A stretch of DNA of 64,000 nt, taken from positions 372,001-436,000 of the forward strand of contig OZ176055.1 of assembly GCA_964247055.1 (NCBI GenBank). Reading direction: 5' to 3'. This document shows positions 40,066-51,691 of this stretch, in pieces. The translations under genes were made by a program, and so were the position numbers. The notes beneath the pieces were generated by a model. It had not been told where the DNA came from. It saw nothing but the letters and a program-made list of their open reading frames with translations, and ran no database searches. This DNA comes from Paragordius varius (taxonomy: Eukaryota > Nematomorpha). How positions within the stretch are numbered: the stretch's first letter is position 1; each line of letters opens with the position of its first letter.

Positions 40066-43000
40066 TTCACTATTCAAATTCACCCTTGAACATTCAGATT
40101 TACCCTTGAACAATTTTAATTCACCTTTATTAATTATGTGTCGTCTTTAAGATTAAAAATTACCACCAATATTTTTAGATATATATCTTTAAAAAATAAA
40201 TTTTGTTTAAAATTAAACAATACTCTGAAAAAATAATAAACTATGCGCCATAAAGATATATTTCATATTATTACTAATGAGTTATATTAGTTTGAAAACA
40301 CATAATTGTTTTTTATTTGAGGGTGAATTCGAATTGTTCAAGGGTGAATTTGTTCGAGGGTGAATTTGAATTGTTCAAGGGTAAAATATGAATTGTTCAA
40401 GGGTGAATTTGAATTGTTCAAGGGTAAAATATGAATTGTTCAAGGGTGAATTTGAATTGTTCAAGGGTAGATTTGAATTGTTCGAAGGTGAATTTGAATT
40501 GTTCAAGGGTGAATTTGAATTGTTCGAGGGTGAATATGAATTGTTTAAGGGTGAATTTGAATTGTTCAAGGGTGAATTTGAAATGTTCAAGGGTAAATTC
40601 GAATTGCTCGAGGGTTAATTTGAATTGTTTGAGGGTGAATTTGAATCCTTCAAGGGTAAAATATGAATTGTTCAAGGGTGAATTTGAATTGTAAATGATT
40701 TATAATTATATAAATTATAGGTATGAAAGTATGGATGAACAAATCCATTACACTTTTGGGGGCAAAGATATAATTTATGATGCGGCGCATAAAACCGCCC
40801 TCTCTAAACAACACACCATAGCTGGCGGGTAGTTTTTAAAGCTTTTTCTTGAAAAATTTATTGTTATATAGAAACATTTATTTGGATTACTAAAATATAT
40901 ATATATATATATATATATGTATTAAAAGTTATCTGCTATTTTAAACATTTTTACCTTTTGTTTTGTTTTGTCATATATATATTTAGTTAATTTATAGTGG
41001 TAAAATGGATATTTTTACTTATAAGTTTAACCTTAACCCTATCATTTTTAGTATGAAATCTAAATTTTCCAACATTATAAAAATTGATTGTTTAATACCT
41101 GGGGTATTCAACACACGGTCGACCCTTAAAATTATTTTTTGCAACCTGTGAGGAATTTTATATGCAAAATTTTACATTATATGTAAGTAAAAATTGTAAT
41201 GATACGGACAAACGTGAAAATATAAAGACAAATATTTTTTTAAAAAAGCAACCATACTTTAATTTTGATTTTTAATTTAACTCCAAAGTATAATATACAA
41301 ATGTAAATTGGTAACATGTTCAATTATGTCTCCATTGTAATTAATAAGTTTAATAGGATTAAAGTTTAAAAAAGTATGGTTGTCTTTTGAAAAAATTTGT
41401 CTTTATATTTTTACATTTTAATCCGTATAATTTCAATTTTTATTGCATAAGTAAATGGATTAAAACACACAATTTTCGAATTAATCTTTCGGAGTTTTTA
41501 ACAATTAACCCGCTAATAATGTTAAAATAAATAGAAAATTTTGACAGTTTTATGTTTGAAGTCCATTAAAAATATATGGTAATTCTTTACCAAAAAAGCC
41601 GACTACGAAGCCATTTGTATTAGATATCCCTGGTTTAAGTCTATATTTCTACGCAATTTTTAAATATTAAAAATTGGTTAAAAATATTTTTAAATTTTAT
41701 TTTATTAGCATGACACCGTTTGATGCCTGTGTTCGCACTTTTATAGAAGCTACAGGTTTTTTTTGTTTATATATATATTATTTACAATTTAAATTCACTC
41801 TTAAACAATTTAAAATCATCCTTGAACCAATTCGAATTCACCCTTGAACAATAAATTATGTAATTTTTAAGATTAAAAATTACCTTTATTTAGAAATAAA
41901 TATTTTTAAAATATGAAATATTGTTCATAATGTTATAATAAACTATGCCGTAAAAATATATTTCATATCAATAATAAGTTATATTATCCTGAAAACATAT
42001 AATTTATTTTTAGGGTGAATTTGAATTGTTCAAGGGTGAATTTGAATTGTAAATGATCATTTATCTATTCTCAAATATTTAGTGCAATAAAAATGCAATT
42101 ATGCAGACAAAAGGTAACACTATATTTTAGGAGAAATATTTTTTTCTAAAAGATAACCAACCATATTTTTTAATTCTTGTTTTTTCGAAATATAACTTTG
42201 TTTTCAAGTGCCAAACTTAAATTAGAGATATAAATTGGTAACACAAGCAATTATATATCAATTAAAGGATTTTTAAGAGAATAAATTAAGGTTTAAAATA
42301 GATAGTATGTTGTCTTTGGAAAAAATATTTATCTTTATAATTTTACGTTTTATCCATATAACCATTTTAATTTTTACTGTACATTTTTTTATTATGAAAA
42401 AAATGATTTAATTATCTTTGGTATATATGTTTAGGTTGTTCCATTGTTGAAGCTCTTAAATGCGCCACCCTACATCCAGCTCAGTTATTGGGTCTTTCCC
42501 ACAAAAAAGGTTTATAACTTATACTTAATATATATATATTAAATAAAATTATTGGGTATATTTTAATCCAAACAAGTAATATTTGTAATAAAAACCAAAT
42601 TTTAAGATAATTTTTTATATATATATGTAAAATAATTTTTTAATAATTTTCCAATAGCCGTAAAATGTTTTTGTATGCATGTATGTAATTATGATATGTA
42701 TTGCTACGATCGAGGTCTACTTTTTGTAATATTGTAAATAAAACACTTTTTAATAGGTTGCGATTTTTTAGTTTTAATGTTGAGTTCGCTAAGGTTGCAT
42801 GGGTTTCTAATAGAAAATTATTCATCTACCATATCCTTCTTGGGCGACCTTTTTTACGTGTACCATTAACCTACCAGCATCAAGGATTTTTACTCATAAT
42901 GTGGCTAAAGTAGGATAGTTGGGTGTGGATGGACATTTCAAGCATTGAATAGGGATTGATTTTGTTTAAAATTATTTTGTTAGTTATTTTATCCGCCCAC

Positions 43001-46000
43001 TTTATTTGCAGGTGGTTTCTCCATATCCACACTAATGAATTTATTATGAGTAAGTCGGATTTTTTAAAGTCCAACCTTCATACCCGTAAAGGAAAGTTGA
43101 AAATATGATTGTTGCATTGTGAGTTGAATTTTCGTTTTTAAGCTGGCATCATGAGACCTAATCCTAAACATATTTCTCATCACATTTTCTCATTATTAGC
43201 AAATATTGGAAAAATCGTGTAATCTCAGCATCCGTATCGGAATGAGGAAATTACGGGGTGCTCATAACAATAATAAATTAGATTTAGTAGTAAACGAAAT
43301 GATTATGTATAGAAATGGCATGCTATAAATTAAGCTGAAATGAGAATACTTAAAACTATAATTTAGGGAATATACCCAAACCTATATAATTACAATAATA
43401 AATTTGACCCATATACTGTCCTACAAGACTCCCTTTTATCGACTGTTAGCCCACAAATCATCTGATATTCGCGGGACATGTTCACCGACGCCCACAAGAA
43501 AATTGGCTATACCGCATGGTCAATTTTTCTATAAGTCTACGAAATCGTAAAGGACGTCTATTAAAAAGTTGGCTTTCTATTGCGGAAAATGATCTGGCTA
43601 TTTTAAATCTGAAATTGAAGATGCACAGGACCGATGCTTATGGCTTAAAGGTATTTAAAGGAATACCTCCTTTTCGGGAGAAAAAACCCCTAATGGTTGA
43701 TAAAGGTTGACATTCCCTCTACCGGAACTTTATTTGACAATCATCTAATGTATCACTCTAGCCATAACTCGTTAAAATACAACGGTGTTGGTATAATAAT
43801 AAATGACAACCTACCCATACTAGAATAAAATTTAAACGCAATTTCTAATAACTACAATTACGAAACTGTTACTCACTTTAAATATCTGGGTGACGAAATA
43901 TCCGCCAAAGGAGGTATCAGTGATGGCTTCAAACAGATCATCTGAAGCATGGAAAAAATACCATGGACTAAAACAGATAATTAATAATAAATACATCAAA
44001 CTTGAAACGAAATCGCAACTTTATTCTACCATTTTCCGTTCTGCAATAACGCAGGGAATGTTGGCCCATGACAGTAAAACCTTGTTAAATTCCAAAAATC
44101 AGAATTTAAAATACTTAAAACAATCTTTTTGTAGATAATACCAAACACTATAATTTTAATAATCAATTCGATTCTTATAAAATCCTTAATATCACTGCTC
44201 TTAATCGCTTTCTAAAGCTTAAAGACTGAGATGGGCTGGCCACATCCATCGTAGACCACCAGATAATTATATACATATTATGATGTCCTACACCACATCT
44301 AGATAGCAGACCCTTCAAAAGCTGGATTAGTACACTATATGATGATCTTATTGAGGTCAAATAAAAAATAGAAGGTTCAGAAAATAGAAACAATTGGAAA
44401 GCAGCAATATAAACTTATCTCAAATCAGCTACCTTCAACTCTGAAGAACAACCGCTTTGATGATAAATAAATAGCAGATTTATCTGACATTTTGAATCTA
44501 ATCAATGAACGTTGCGATCTGCATACAAACAACCCCTCAATCTTACTATCTTTCAAATTTATGCCCCTACCCCCTCTTACACCAATGACAAGATGGGAAA
44601 AAATTTACAGGGATCTCGACTTGGCGCTTTCCTCTATATCAAAAAAGGATTTCATATCTTTTTTAGGACACTTCAATTCCAGGCTTGGGCATAAATGAGA
44701 AATGAGATATATATTGATCGAATTCTGTGCTAACCATCGTTTCTTTGTCCCAAACGTAAACAATCTAAACGACGTCTAACATGACGTTCTCCGTGTCAAA
44801 GATACCACCAAATTGACTTTTCATATTAGGTATGGTTAAATATAAAAGTTTATTTCATAATTTTGAATATCTGCCGGGATCGGATTGCTACAGCGACCAC
44901 AACCTATTAATCGCTAAACTCTGCATTAAATTAAAACTTCCCCAAATATCCAAAATTTCAAGAACAAGTTTAGATTATGATACAATCGACGACAAATTTA
45001 GCACCTCTTTATTTAAATCGTTTCAAGTGTCTTGAACATATCTACGAAAAATGTCACAATATAAATCTCTTTTTGGAATGCTATACACACAATTTGCAGA
45101 GATACAGCTGATGAATATATATAAAAATTGAATTGTCAGCAAAAAGTCTTGAGATCGAAGAAAAACGTAGAGAATCTAAAATTAAATGCATATGGGATGA
45201 ATACAAACTAAACAGTGAATTTTAAAAGAGTGCAAGAGAAGACAAACATAATTATGAATAACTGTGCGAAAAGTTAGAAACAGACGCCAAAAATAACCGA
45301 ACTTTTTTGCCCATACAACCAATTTTATTCAACACAAAAAACTTTCAACAAGGGACCTATGAGAAACGACAACAACTTAATCGTCACTGAAAAAGACGAA
45401 ATCCGCAAACTCTGGCTTAAACATATAAGTAAACTTTATGACATAAATACCCCTCAAATATCAAGAAACCTACTAAAGAGAAAGACCCACCTATAATGTG
45501 AAAGAAGCTGAATACGCTATAAAACACTCAGTATCGGCAAATCAGAGGGGCACAGAGACATCCCTACTGAAATAATAAAATATATTCCAATCGATATATT
45601 CACCAAATTATTCCACAATATATTTGATATGGAAAAAATTCCTGATGATTGGTGTAAATCAATTATGACTTATAAAGCTAATCCAGAGTGCCACAACTAT
45701 CGCACCATAGCGCGCATTAACCAGGTGTTCCGAGTTTTCCTAAAAATTATACAGGTTAAATCTTGACCCCGAGATATCCACGATTCAAGCTGGTTATCGG
45801 AAAGGTAGTGGATGCCGAGATATGATTTGCAATATGAGGTGGATACTAGAGAAAGAAATCGAATTTAACAACCTGACAGGTGCTTTGTCGATTTTTCCAA
45901 AGCATTTGATTCTATCCAACACAATAAATTACGAACATCCCTAAAACAACTTGGAGTATCAACCCATCTAATCAACGTCATATTCTCAATTTACTTAAAT

Positions 46001-47789
46001 TCCACTGCTGTATCTAAACCTAAGGGTATAATCGATTTATGTAAGGTACAAGTCGGCTTACGCCAAGGATGCGTTCTATCCCCATTTCTTTTTAACACAT
46101 ATCTCGAATGCATACTAAACATGATACAAACTTATGGCATCAACGTAGGAAGAAACCTACTCACATCCGTTCATTACGCGGATGACACAATATTATTCGC
46201 GGACATTGTAGACACATCGCAAGCTTTGCAATTGTTTACGACTGAATGCGGTAAATACGGATTAAATTCATCTTAAAAAAACAAAAGTTATACAAATCAA
46301 TCCGGCTCAAACAACTAATTTAATAATCCTCAACAACGGTAATCAGATTGAAGGGGTATAAAGTTACACATATATGGGCAGCATTATAAACAATCACAAC
46401 CACTTAAATAAAACGCTAAAGCAGTTACATTCAAATATAACGAGATTTGTACGTCACACGACATTAAACTAAAAAATAGATTAATCAAGGCAACAGTTTT
46501 CCCATTCCTATATGGGTGAGGCTGGACGCTTAAAAAATATGAAAACGACTAATAAATTCTTTCGAATTATGGGTTTGGAGAAAACTTCTAAATAAAATAA
46601 AAAGACATAATTCCTAACGCCACTATTTTAATTAAAATTAATAATCCGGAAATGTCACTACTTGGCAGCAATATGGCAAAAACTATCCTTTTTGGCCACA
46701 TATGAGATCCAACTCACTTGAAAAGTCAATGCTACTGGGAAAGTCTGCTTGTAAAAGAGGACGAAGAAGAAGGACTCGTTCAATGGATAACATCCTTAAA
46801 GAAACCAACCAATCATTATCCGAACTAAACGCCAGATCCCGTATTCGCAATGAATGGAAAAGTTATATTTTCAATGTTGCAATTAGTCGGAATCGACCTT
46901 AGCAACAACAACAACAATTTTTTGCGGACCCGTCACGTTTTAAACTTTCGAGATATATTTAGTTTTTGACTATTTTAAGAGAAAGCCCGTTACAGTTATT
47001 CAAGCGTTTCCAACTTTCGGGTATTTGTAACATGTTTGTTTTTTAGGCTCTAGCCCATATTTTTGGCACTCATCCACAAAATGTTGTAGTATGAGCGCCC
47101 TAATGAGCTTGGAGAAGATAAAAAAATATACAGAGTCTCTTTTTTCCTTTTTTATATTAAAAGGTATGGACTTAAATTGTAGTGAAGACTTTTACATTCG
47201 TCAGCTCTGGGCTGAGAGTGATGATAGAAAAATTGCGTAGTTTCGTAATTTTATCGAAAGTTAATTGACAATACGTGTGTTAATTATAAATTTACTCTAA
47301 TAAATTGATTCATATTTAACTGTATTATAATATCAATAATAAATTTTTTTTAAATACTCTCTGAACGGATTCGCAAAAAAAACATCAAAATTTGACAGTA
47401 TACTACTCTAAGTATTTGTATACCTTAATCGTCACTGAAAAACCCTTTATTTATTATTAATATTTATTCATATAGCGGCATTGTAGTAAATTTTAATAAT
47501 ATATTAATCCAATAATTTTTCGTATTGTATATCATAATACTTTATGATATACATGGGGATTAATTAAAAAGGTTAATGAATCATATATCATTCGATAGCT
47601 ATTTTAGGATATTAAATATATCATTACGCGGTTAAAATACTATAAAAACTTTTTATCAGCCAAAATTAAAATATTACCTATGCGCCCCGACAAAACCTTT
47701 TATTTGTTTAAATATAGCCGAAAAATCAATTCTAAGCCAAAATATTATGTGTTGTTCTTTATTTCATAATGTGATAACTGTAATTTTTT

Positions 47790-47869
<80 letters not shown>

Positions 47870-48102
47870 GCACTCTAAATTTTGGGGCTGATGCCGATAT
47901 AGTTATTTTGAATGGGAACGATTTAACCGTTTGTGCAACGTTTGTTCAAGGCCACCTATGTTTTAGTTGCCAACAAGCAAATATATTATCAAAGCAAAAC
48001 CAATCAAAAGATAAAACAAATAATGGAAAGAATACTCAATTTTATAATCCCAAATATTTAGAATATCTCAGGGCTTCCGGAATAGATTTTTGTATTTTAT
48101 AG
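35964..48102 (+). CDS. AMDHD2: N-acetylglucosamine-6-phosphate deacetylase (AMDHD2/nagA family), 11 exons
   Basis: Exons: 35964..36165, 36192..36334, 36721..36775, 37345..37713, 38210..38298, 39279..39459, 39835..39940, 40721..40828, 41709..41755, 42435..42509, 47870..48102. All junctions are GT-AG and keep phase, giving 535 residues. The enzyme removes acetate from GlcNAc-6-phosphate in cytosolic amino-sugar breakdown. Family motifs run in order: [31 protein letters not shown] (metal-binding Glu), a TLAPE-like [18 protein letters not shown] (metal His), [23 protein letters not shown] (catalytic Asp), [16 protein letters not shown] and [14 protein letters not shown]. All expected active-site residues are present. 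Exon 4 carries an extra polar stretch of about 75 residues between HLEGPF and LAPE. Family members usually have about 400 residues. The last exon is duplicated at 55794. The start is fixed by an in-frame TAA immediately upstream. Introns 2, 5, 7, 8 and 9 hold MITEs; intron 10 holds LINEs. Confidence 0.92.
36166..36191 (+). other. 26-nt intron in the deacetylase gene
   Basis: GT at 36166 and AG at 36190-36191 bound 26 AT-rich bases. Removing them joins QIN-G to AYGIDFS, exactly the conserved family text. Reading through shifts the frame and hits a stop 13 codons later. No alternative intron boundary keeps both motifs. Confidence 0.75.
36396..36703. mobile_element. MITE family 2, copy 4 (deacetylase intron 2)
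   Basis: Ends TACCATTTACAGTTCAAATT and GAATTGTAAATGGTA. It fills 308 of the 386 bases of intron 2 and ends 17 bases before the exon 3 splice acceptor. Confidence 0.8.
38414..38697. mobile_element. MITE family 1, copy j (deacetylase intron 5)
   Basis: Left arm AAGTAAAATTATACGGACAA, with GTATGGTAGTCTTTTAG in the right arm. Both tips are worn. Lies within intron 5. Confidence 0.65.
38830..39011. mobile_element. MITE family 2, copy 5, partial (deacetylase intron 5)
   Basis: The right half is clear: GAATTGTTCGGGGGTGAATT units, then TTTTAAATGGTA. The left end is lost next to a (CA)n/(TA)n tract at about 38788-38822. Confidence 0.6.
40062..40701. mobile_element. MITE family 2, copy 6, expanded (deacetylase intron 7)
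   Basis: The left end is worn TCATTCACTATTCAAATTCA. The core has AAACTATGCGCCATAAAGAT. The right arm is enlarged into an 18-unit tandem array (see 40319-40692). Next to a (TA)n tract at about 40026-40062. It fills most of intron 7. Confidence 0.8.
40319..40692 (+). repeat. 21-bp minisatellite, about 18 units
   Basis: The unit is GGGTGAATTTGAATTGTTCA plus one A. I count 18 units, most of them exactly 21 bp, three of 22 and one of 16. It grew from the right subterminal repeat of a family 2 MITE. Because 21 is a multiple of three, several frames stay open on both strands across the array; these are not genes. Confidence 0.92.
41185..41445. mobile_element. MITE family 1, copy k (deacetylase intron 8)
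   Basis: Left arm AGTAAAAATTGTAATGATAC. Right end CAATTTTTATTG. Inner blocks AGCAACCATACTTTA and AAAGTATGGTTGTCTTTT are inverse to each other. Confidence 0.75.
41778..42056. mobile_element. MITE family 2, copy 7 (deacetylase intron 9)
   Basis: Starts TATTTACAATTTAAATTCAC and ends GAATTTGAATTGTAAATGAT, with two or three 21-bp units at each end. The core has AAACTATGCCGTAAAAATAT. Confidence 0.75.
42085..42379. mobile_element. MITE family 1, copy l (deacetylase intron 9)
   Basis: Left arm CAATAAAAATGCAATTATGC. Right end TTTTAATTTTTACTG before TA. Ends 55 bases before exon 10. Confidence 0.7.
42640..43085 (-). mobile_element. LINE fragment, C-terminal part, minus strand
   Basis: On the minus strand the translation shows [15 protein letters not shown], then [20 protein letters not shown], and further on ELNIKTKN. 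This is the conserved tail of LINE ORF2 proteins (normally KLSYFGHIMR followed by RGRPRRTW). It has several stops and is old. It lies in deacetylase intron 10, opposite to the two plus-strand fragments that follow. Confidence 0.6.
43440..44420 (+). mobile_element. LINE fragment, plus strand
   Basis: Recognisable pieces in order: [13 protein letters not shown] (endonuclease-like GVGIIL), then [17 protein letters not shown] (the FKYLGS block downstream of the reverse transcriptase), [13 protein letters not shown], and [13 protein letters not shown]. The reverse transcriptase itself is missing between the first two pieces, so it is an internally deleted copy with several stops. It belongs to a non-LTR group of RTE/CR1-like style; the clade is not settled. 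Confidence 0.6.
44465..46960 (+). mobile_element. LINE copy A (endonuclease and reverse transcriptase remains)
   Basis: The 5' part has [11 protein letters not shown] and [13 protein letters not shown], blocks of an APE-type endonuclease. The reverse transcriptase follows: [32 protein letters not shown] and [11 protein letters not shown] (the catalytic YADD is near 46175). The end carries KRGRRRRTR and [10 protein letters not shown], then a (CAA)n tail at about 46900. Many frameshifts and stops interrupt it. From about 45153 on it is part of the 7-kb duplicated unit, so its partner at 52829 is a duplicate and not an independent insertion. Confidence 0.82.
47793..47866. repeat. (TA)n microsatellite before deacetylase exon 11
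   Basis: About 74 bases of TA stand directly in front of the splice acceptor TACAG of exon 11A. Unit B has only a very short TATATA at the same place (before 55794), so the tract expanded in unit A or shrank in unit B. Confidence 0.9.
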
Positions 48103-48264
48103 GATTTTTGTACATTTTCACATATGCCTATATAATATATTTGATCGATATTTTTAATAGAGCTACCTGAATTTTTTTTATTTTTTATCTACTAATAATA
48201 CTACGATTATAATTAAAAATTATTTTATGTATAGTTTACAGAGATATTTAGCAAAGTTTAAATG

Positions 48265-48533
48265 CAATTGGAACTGAAATTATACGGACAAAACGTAAAA
48301 ATTAAAGACAAAAATTTGTTTTTCAAAAGATAACTATACTTTTTAAACCTTATTTTTTCTCTATAAATTATATATTTTGCAATTGCAATATATAATTGAT
48401 TGTGTTACTAATATTTATATTTGCTACTTTGCAATCCTAAACAATAATGTAATATTGAAAAAACCAAGAAATAAAAAATATTTGACTTAATATTTTTACG
48501 TTTTGTATTTATTTATAATTTCAATTTTTACTG
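48265..48533. mobile_element. MITE family 1, copy m
   Basis: Left arm GGAACTGAAATTATACGGAC, then AAAACGTAAAA; right end TTTCAATTTTTACTG. It sits between the convergent 3' ends of the deacetylase gene and the minus-strand gene. Its duplicate is at 56154-56376. Confidence 0.75.
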
Positions 48534-48586
48534 CATTAAAATAAATAAATAAATGTAATATATATTTGTATCTATACATTGTTATA

Positions 48587-48592
48587 TTTATT
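48587..48592 (-). terminator. Polyadenylation signal AATAAA of coiled-coil gene copy A
   Basis: AATAAA on the minus strand overlaps the stop codon (TAATAAA), so the 3' UTR must be very short. In copy B the stop is TAG and an AATAAA lies about 20 bases further on, at 56406-56411. Confidence 0.55.
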
Positions 48593-50002
48593 ACAATCTA
48601 TCAACAAAATTTTGGTTTAATTCACGTTGATATTCGCAATCATCCCAAGTATTTTCATTTAGCATTTTATCTGTGGAGAAAATATAAAATATCGATATAA
48701 AAACAGTATACCATAGCTAGTCCAAAGTAAAATTCAACCAAACGCAACATTTTTTATCCAACAGGCTTTACAAATGTTGCATTTGGTGGGAATATGCGTT
48801 TGATTGAAAAAATGTTGCGTATGACTGAAAAAATGTTGCCTTTGACTGAAAAATGGTATTTATAAGATAAAAATTACCTATTGTCGATTTTATGGTATTT
48901 ATCCTTAGGGCATCCTCTTTAATATACTGATTTAGATTTGTCGACATTTTTTCGGCCTCCTGGAAAAAATGTAGAAAAATAAATTAGACGTGCGATTTCA
49001 ATGACCAAAAATTAATTTACAATGGTTTACACTTGTGAATTATATAAAAAACGTTCACTATTTTTTTACAAAAAGCCCTTAATATGATATATTAGATATA
49101 AATTAAATACGCTTATAACGTTACGATAATACAAGAATATTAATGTAAGTATTTTGGAGATTCTAATTTTGTAATCTTTGCAATTAAGGTTTTATCATAT
49201 GAAAAATGTAAACACCTATAAATTTAAAGCCGTAATGATTATAAAATAAAATGAACTTTTTCTGGACCTTTATTTAGGCTTTTCATATTTAGCTTATATA
49301 TCTAACATTAAATGGCGTTACTTACACGTTGAAATTCTTTTTCTAGAGTTCTGATACGCCGTAAGATAGGTTCAATCATTGGCTCTATACAAAGGTCTGG
49401 GCACAACATAAATGTATTGCTGTCAACAGGATTAAATTGTAGGGTGTTTTCCAAGGCTGGTTTTCTAAAAAAGTAATGTTGAGAAATATTAACGATATGT
49501 TTATTTTCAACTAGAGTTAATTAAAGAATTAAGTTTTAAATAATCCTATAGAAATTATAGAATGCTTTAAGGAAGTTATCTCATAAAAACGAAATAAAGT
49601 ATATCCATATATAGATGTCAATGAAGAACAGATCCTAGTGCAAAGGTAACAGACACTTTTTAATATTTTGGTGAGGAAAAACAGAAATTTATTAAAATAT
49701 ATTTTGGTTAAGGTCGGCAAAAAAATTATCATGAATGTCAGTCCTTGACAGGCGAGTGTTGAAGCTTTCATGCTTTCTATATACTATTTATTTTCTTGTC
49801 ATTTCTTACGAAAAAAAGTGAAAAACTCCTTTAAAACAGGGGTGTCCATGACAAATAACTTCGCTGGCCACAATTTCAAATCGAAAATCGGTGGTTGTGC
49901 CTTGAAAAAGTATAAACACATGTAAAATTAGCTTTGGTCTATGGCACGTGTAAATATTTAACCACAATAATTTTTCCCAAATTTAATAATTTGCATAGTC
50001 AT

Positions 50003-50034
<32 letters not shown>

Positions 50035-51691
50035 GGCAGGTAGGGAGATTATAACCCAAAATTATAATGGGCCGCGTGTTAGACACCCACTCCAGCTCCA
50101 AACTGTATATTAATTAATAAATGATGTTTAATATGGATCAAACGCATATAAGACCCTTGAGAGTTCATAGTTAAATTTATCTTAACAGTTTAAAATCCAA
50201 ATATAAAAACTCACGGTATAGTTTTTGAGGATTTTGTATCCAAAGTCGCAGTCGTGTTTTCCATCCTATCATGTGATAGTTGTTCAATTTTTTTGGTCAA
50301 ATCGGCCAACTGGTGTTGTATATCAAGTTTAAAATGCCTAATACAGTAAAAATTGAAATTATACGGACAAAATGTTAATAAATATAAAAAGACAAATATT
50401 GTTTTCCAAACGACAGCCATAGTTTTTGAATCTTGATTTATTTAAATACTCTTTGTTTTAAATTGCAAAGTACATAATAAATGTATATTGTTAAAATAAT
50501 TAATTATTTATTTTACGATTATTAATAAATAGGATAAAATAAGGTTTAAAAAAGTATGGTTGTTTTTTTAAAAAAATATTTGTCCTTATCATTACGTTTT
50601 CTCCGTATAATTTCAATTTTAACTGTAAATAGTTAATATAAGGACTTGCAAATACTTTATTTCGGATTCAATCATATTATTTCCTGTATAAGTATCGGCT
50701 AGTGTGTATTTTGGCTTCATGGATGGGAAATTATTTTTTTGCATATAAACTTCGGAATTTTTATGTTTGGGACTGTCCTGTTTTTCTTCGATTGGCTATA
50801 TCATATTTTTTGGATTAAATTGGGAATTATAATATATTTTACAATTGAAATATAAAAATTATTCCTAAAACTGTGCTAAGTTTTACATTTGTATAAAAAT
50901 ATAATTATTAATGGAAAATTTTGTTACTCTCTTGGCTAATTTTATATTTATAGGTCTTTGATAATTTATAAAGATATAAATCTTATACTGTTGATTTCGA
51001 AATATTTCCCACCAAAATCCATTATAAAACGAATTAAAAAATTATTTAGCCTTATTTTTTTATTTCAATTGCACTATAGAAACTATACTTCATTCCTGAT
51101 TTCATTTTGCAGAGAATCCTTATCTGGTGTGAGGAACATAAAAGATTTTTGTGGATGTAAGCGCTTATTATGTTTGCTACTTTTATCGTTTTCAAAATCC
51201 TTCAATGGTGTTATGAGCGGTTTTTCCACATTTGATTCAAGATTAATATCTGGAATGTTTAGTGATTTCTTATGTGTTGGTTTATTTCCAACGAGCGAGT
51301 CAATAGAATTGTCGGAATGAATTCTACCATTCTCAGAATTATTAAAATAATTATTTTGTCCTTTCGTTCCAATCTTTTTATCCACATAGGAATTATTATC
51401 GCTACTATTTTCCCCAAAATCTAGGGAAGAATTTAAGGACGGGGAGGAAGCCGTTGCTGTATAATTGGCAGCGCTAGAATTTTTTTTCGCATTGTTAATT
51501 TTTAGGGTAAGTTTGGATTTAGAATCATCAGAATGATTAATGCTATCACTAATACTATTGCTTTCTCCATCCTTCTCCTCTGAATACTTTGTCGTGAGTT
51601 GGGATGGAAGCTTGTTTATTACTGAACTTTTTTTCAAAAGTGCCAAGTTAGATGGTAGATTAGTTTGTTTCGATGTCCTGCGATTAAGCAT
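48591..51691 (-). CDS. Unrecognised Ser/Asn-rich coiled-coil protein, copy A (6 exons)
   Basis: Exons on the minus strand: 51691..51089, 50795..50656, 50337..50215, 49464..49326, 48959..48878, 48670..48591. All introns are GT-AG and phases match, giving 388 residues. I do not recognise the family. Residues 1-200 are polar and low in complexity (Ser, Asn, Lys, Asp), beginning MLNRRTSKQ and probably disordered. The second half has heptad-like helices: SEIKHFKLDIQHQLADLTKK, then EPILRRIRTLEKEFQREAEK, and a C-terminal DKMLNENTWDDCEYQREL segment. There is no signal peptide or membrane segment, so a cytosolic or nuclear structural role is possible (inference). The paralogue at 56431-59670 keeps the same exons. 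It is convergent with the deacetylase gene. The start was chosen because the ATG is shared by both copies; upstream the frames of the two copies diverge. Confidence 0.8.
48709..48858. mobile_element. MITE family 4, copy A (intron 5 of coiled-coil gene)
   Basis: Ends ATACCATAGC and AAATGGTAT. The left arm has CAACCAAACGCAACATTTTT. The right arm has 21-bp units GACTGAAAAAATGTTGCCTT plus T. It fills most of a 207-base intron. Copy B at 56549-56757 has more units. Confidence 0.65.
49838..50095. mobile_element. Worn hAT-like element (intron 3 of coiled-coil gene, copy A)
   Basis: Left end CAGGGGTGTCCATGACAAAT with GCTGGCCACAA. Right side GGGCCGCGTGTTAGACACCC. The ends resemble hAT tips. Interrupted by a (TA)n tract at about 50009-50032. 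The matching element in unit B (from about 57926) lacks the right end. Confidence 0.5.
50344..50625. mobile_element. MITE family 1, copy n (intron 2 of coiled-coil gene)
   Basis: Left end CAGTAAAAATTGAAATTATA after TA; right end TCAATTTTAACTG before TA. It makes up 282 of the 318 bases of the intron (50338-50655). Its tip lies six bases from the splice acceptor of exon 3. Duplicate at 58341-58623. Confidence 0.85.

Noticed and set aside
40319-40692. CRISPR-like array
   Set aside because: The units are contiguous without spacers, imperfect, and part of a eukaryotic MITE.
40375-40694. Several overlapping open frames on both strands (NCSRVNL and NNSNSPL repeats)
   Set aside because: They arise from a 21-bp minisatellite whose unit is a multiple of three; the array lies inside an intron.
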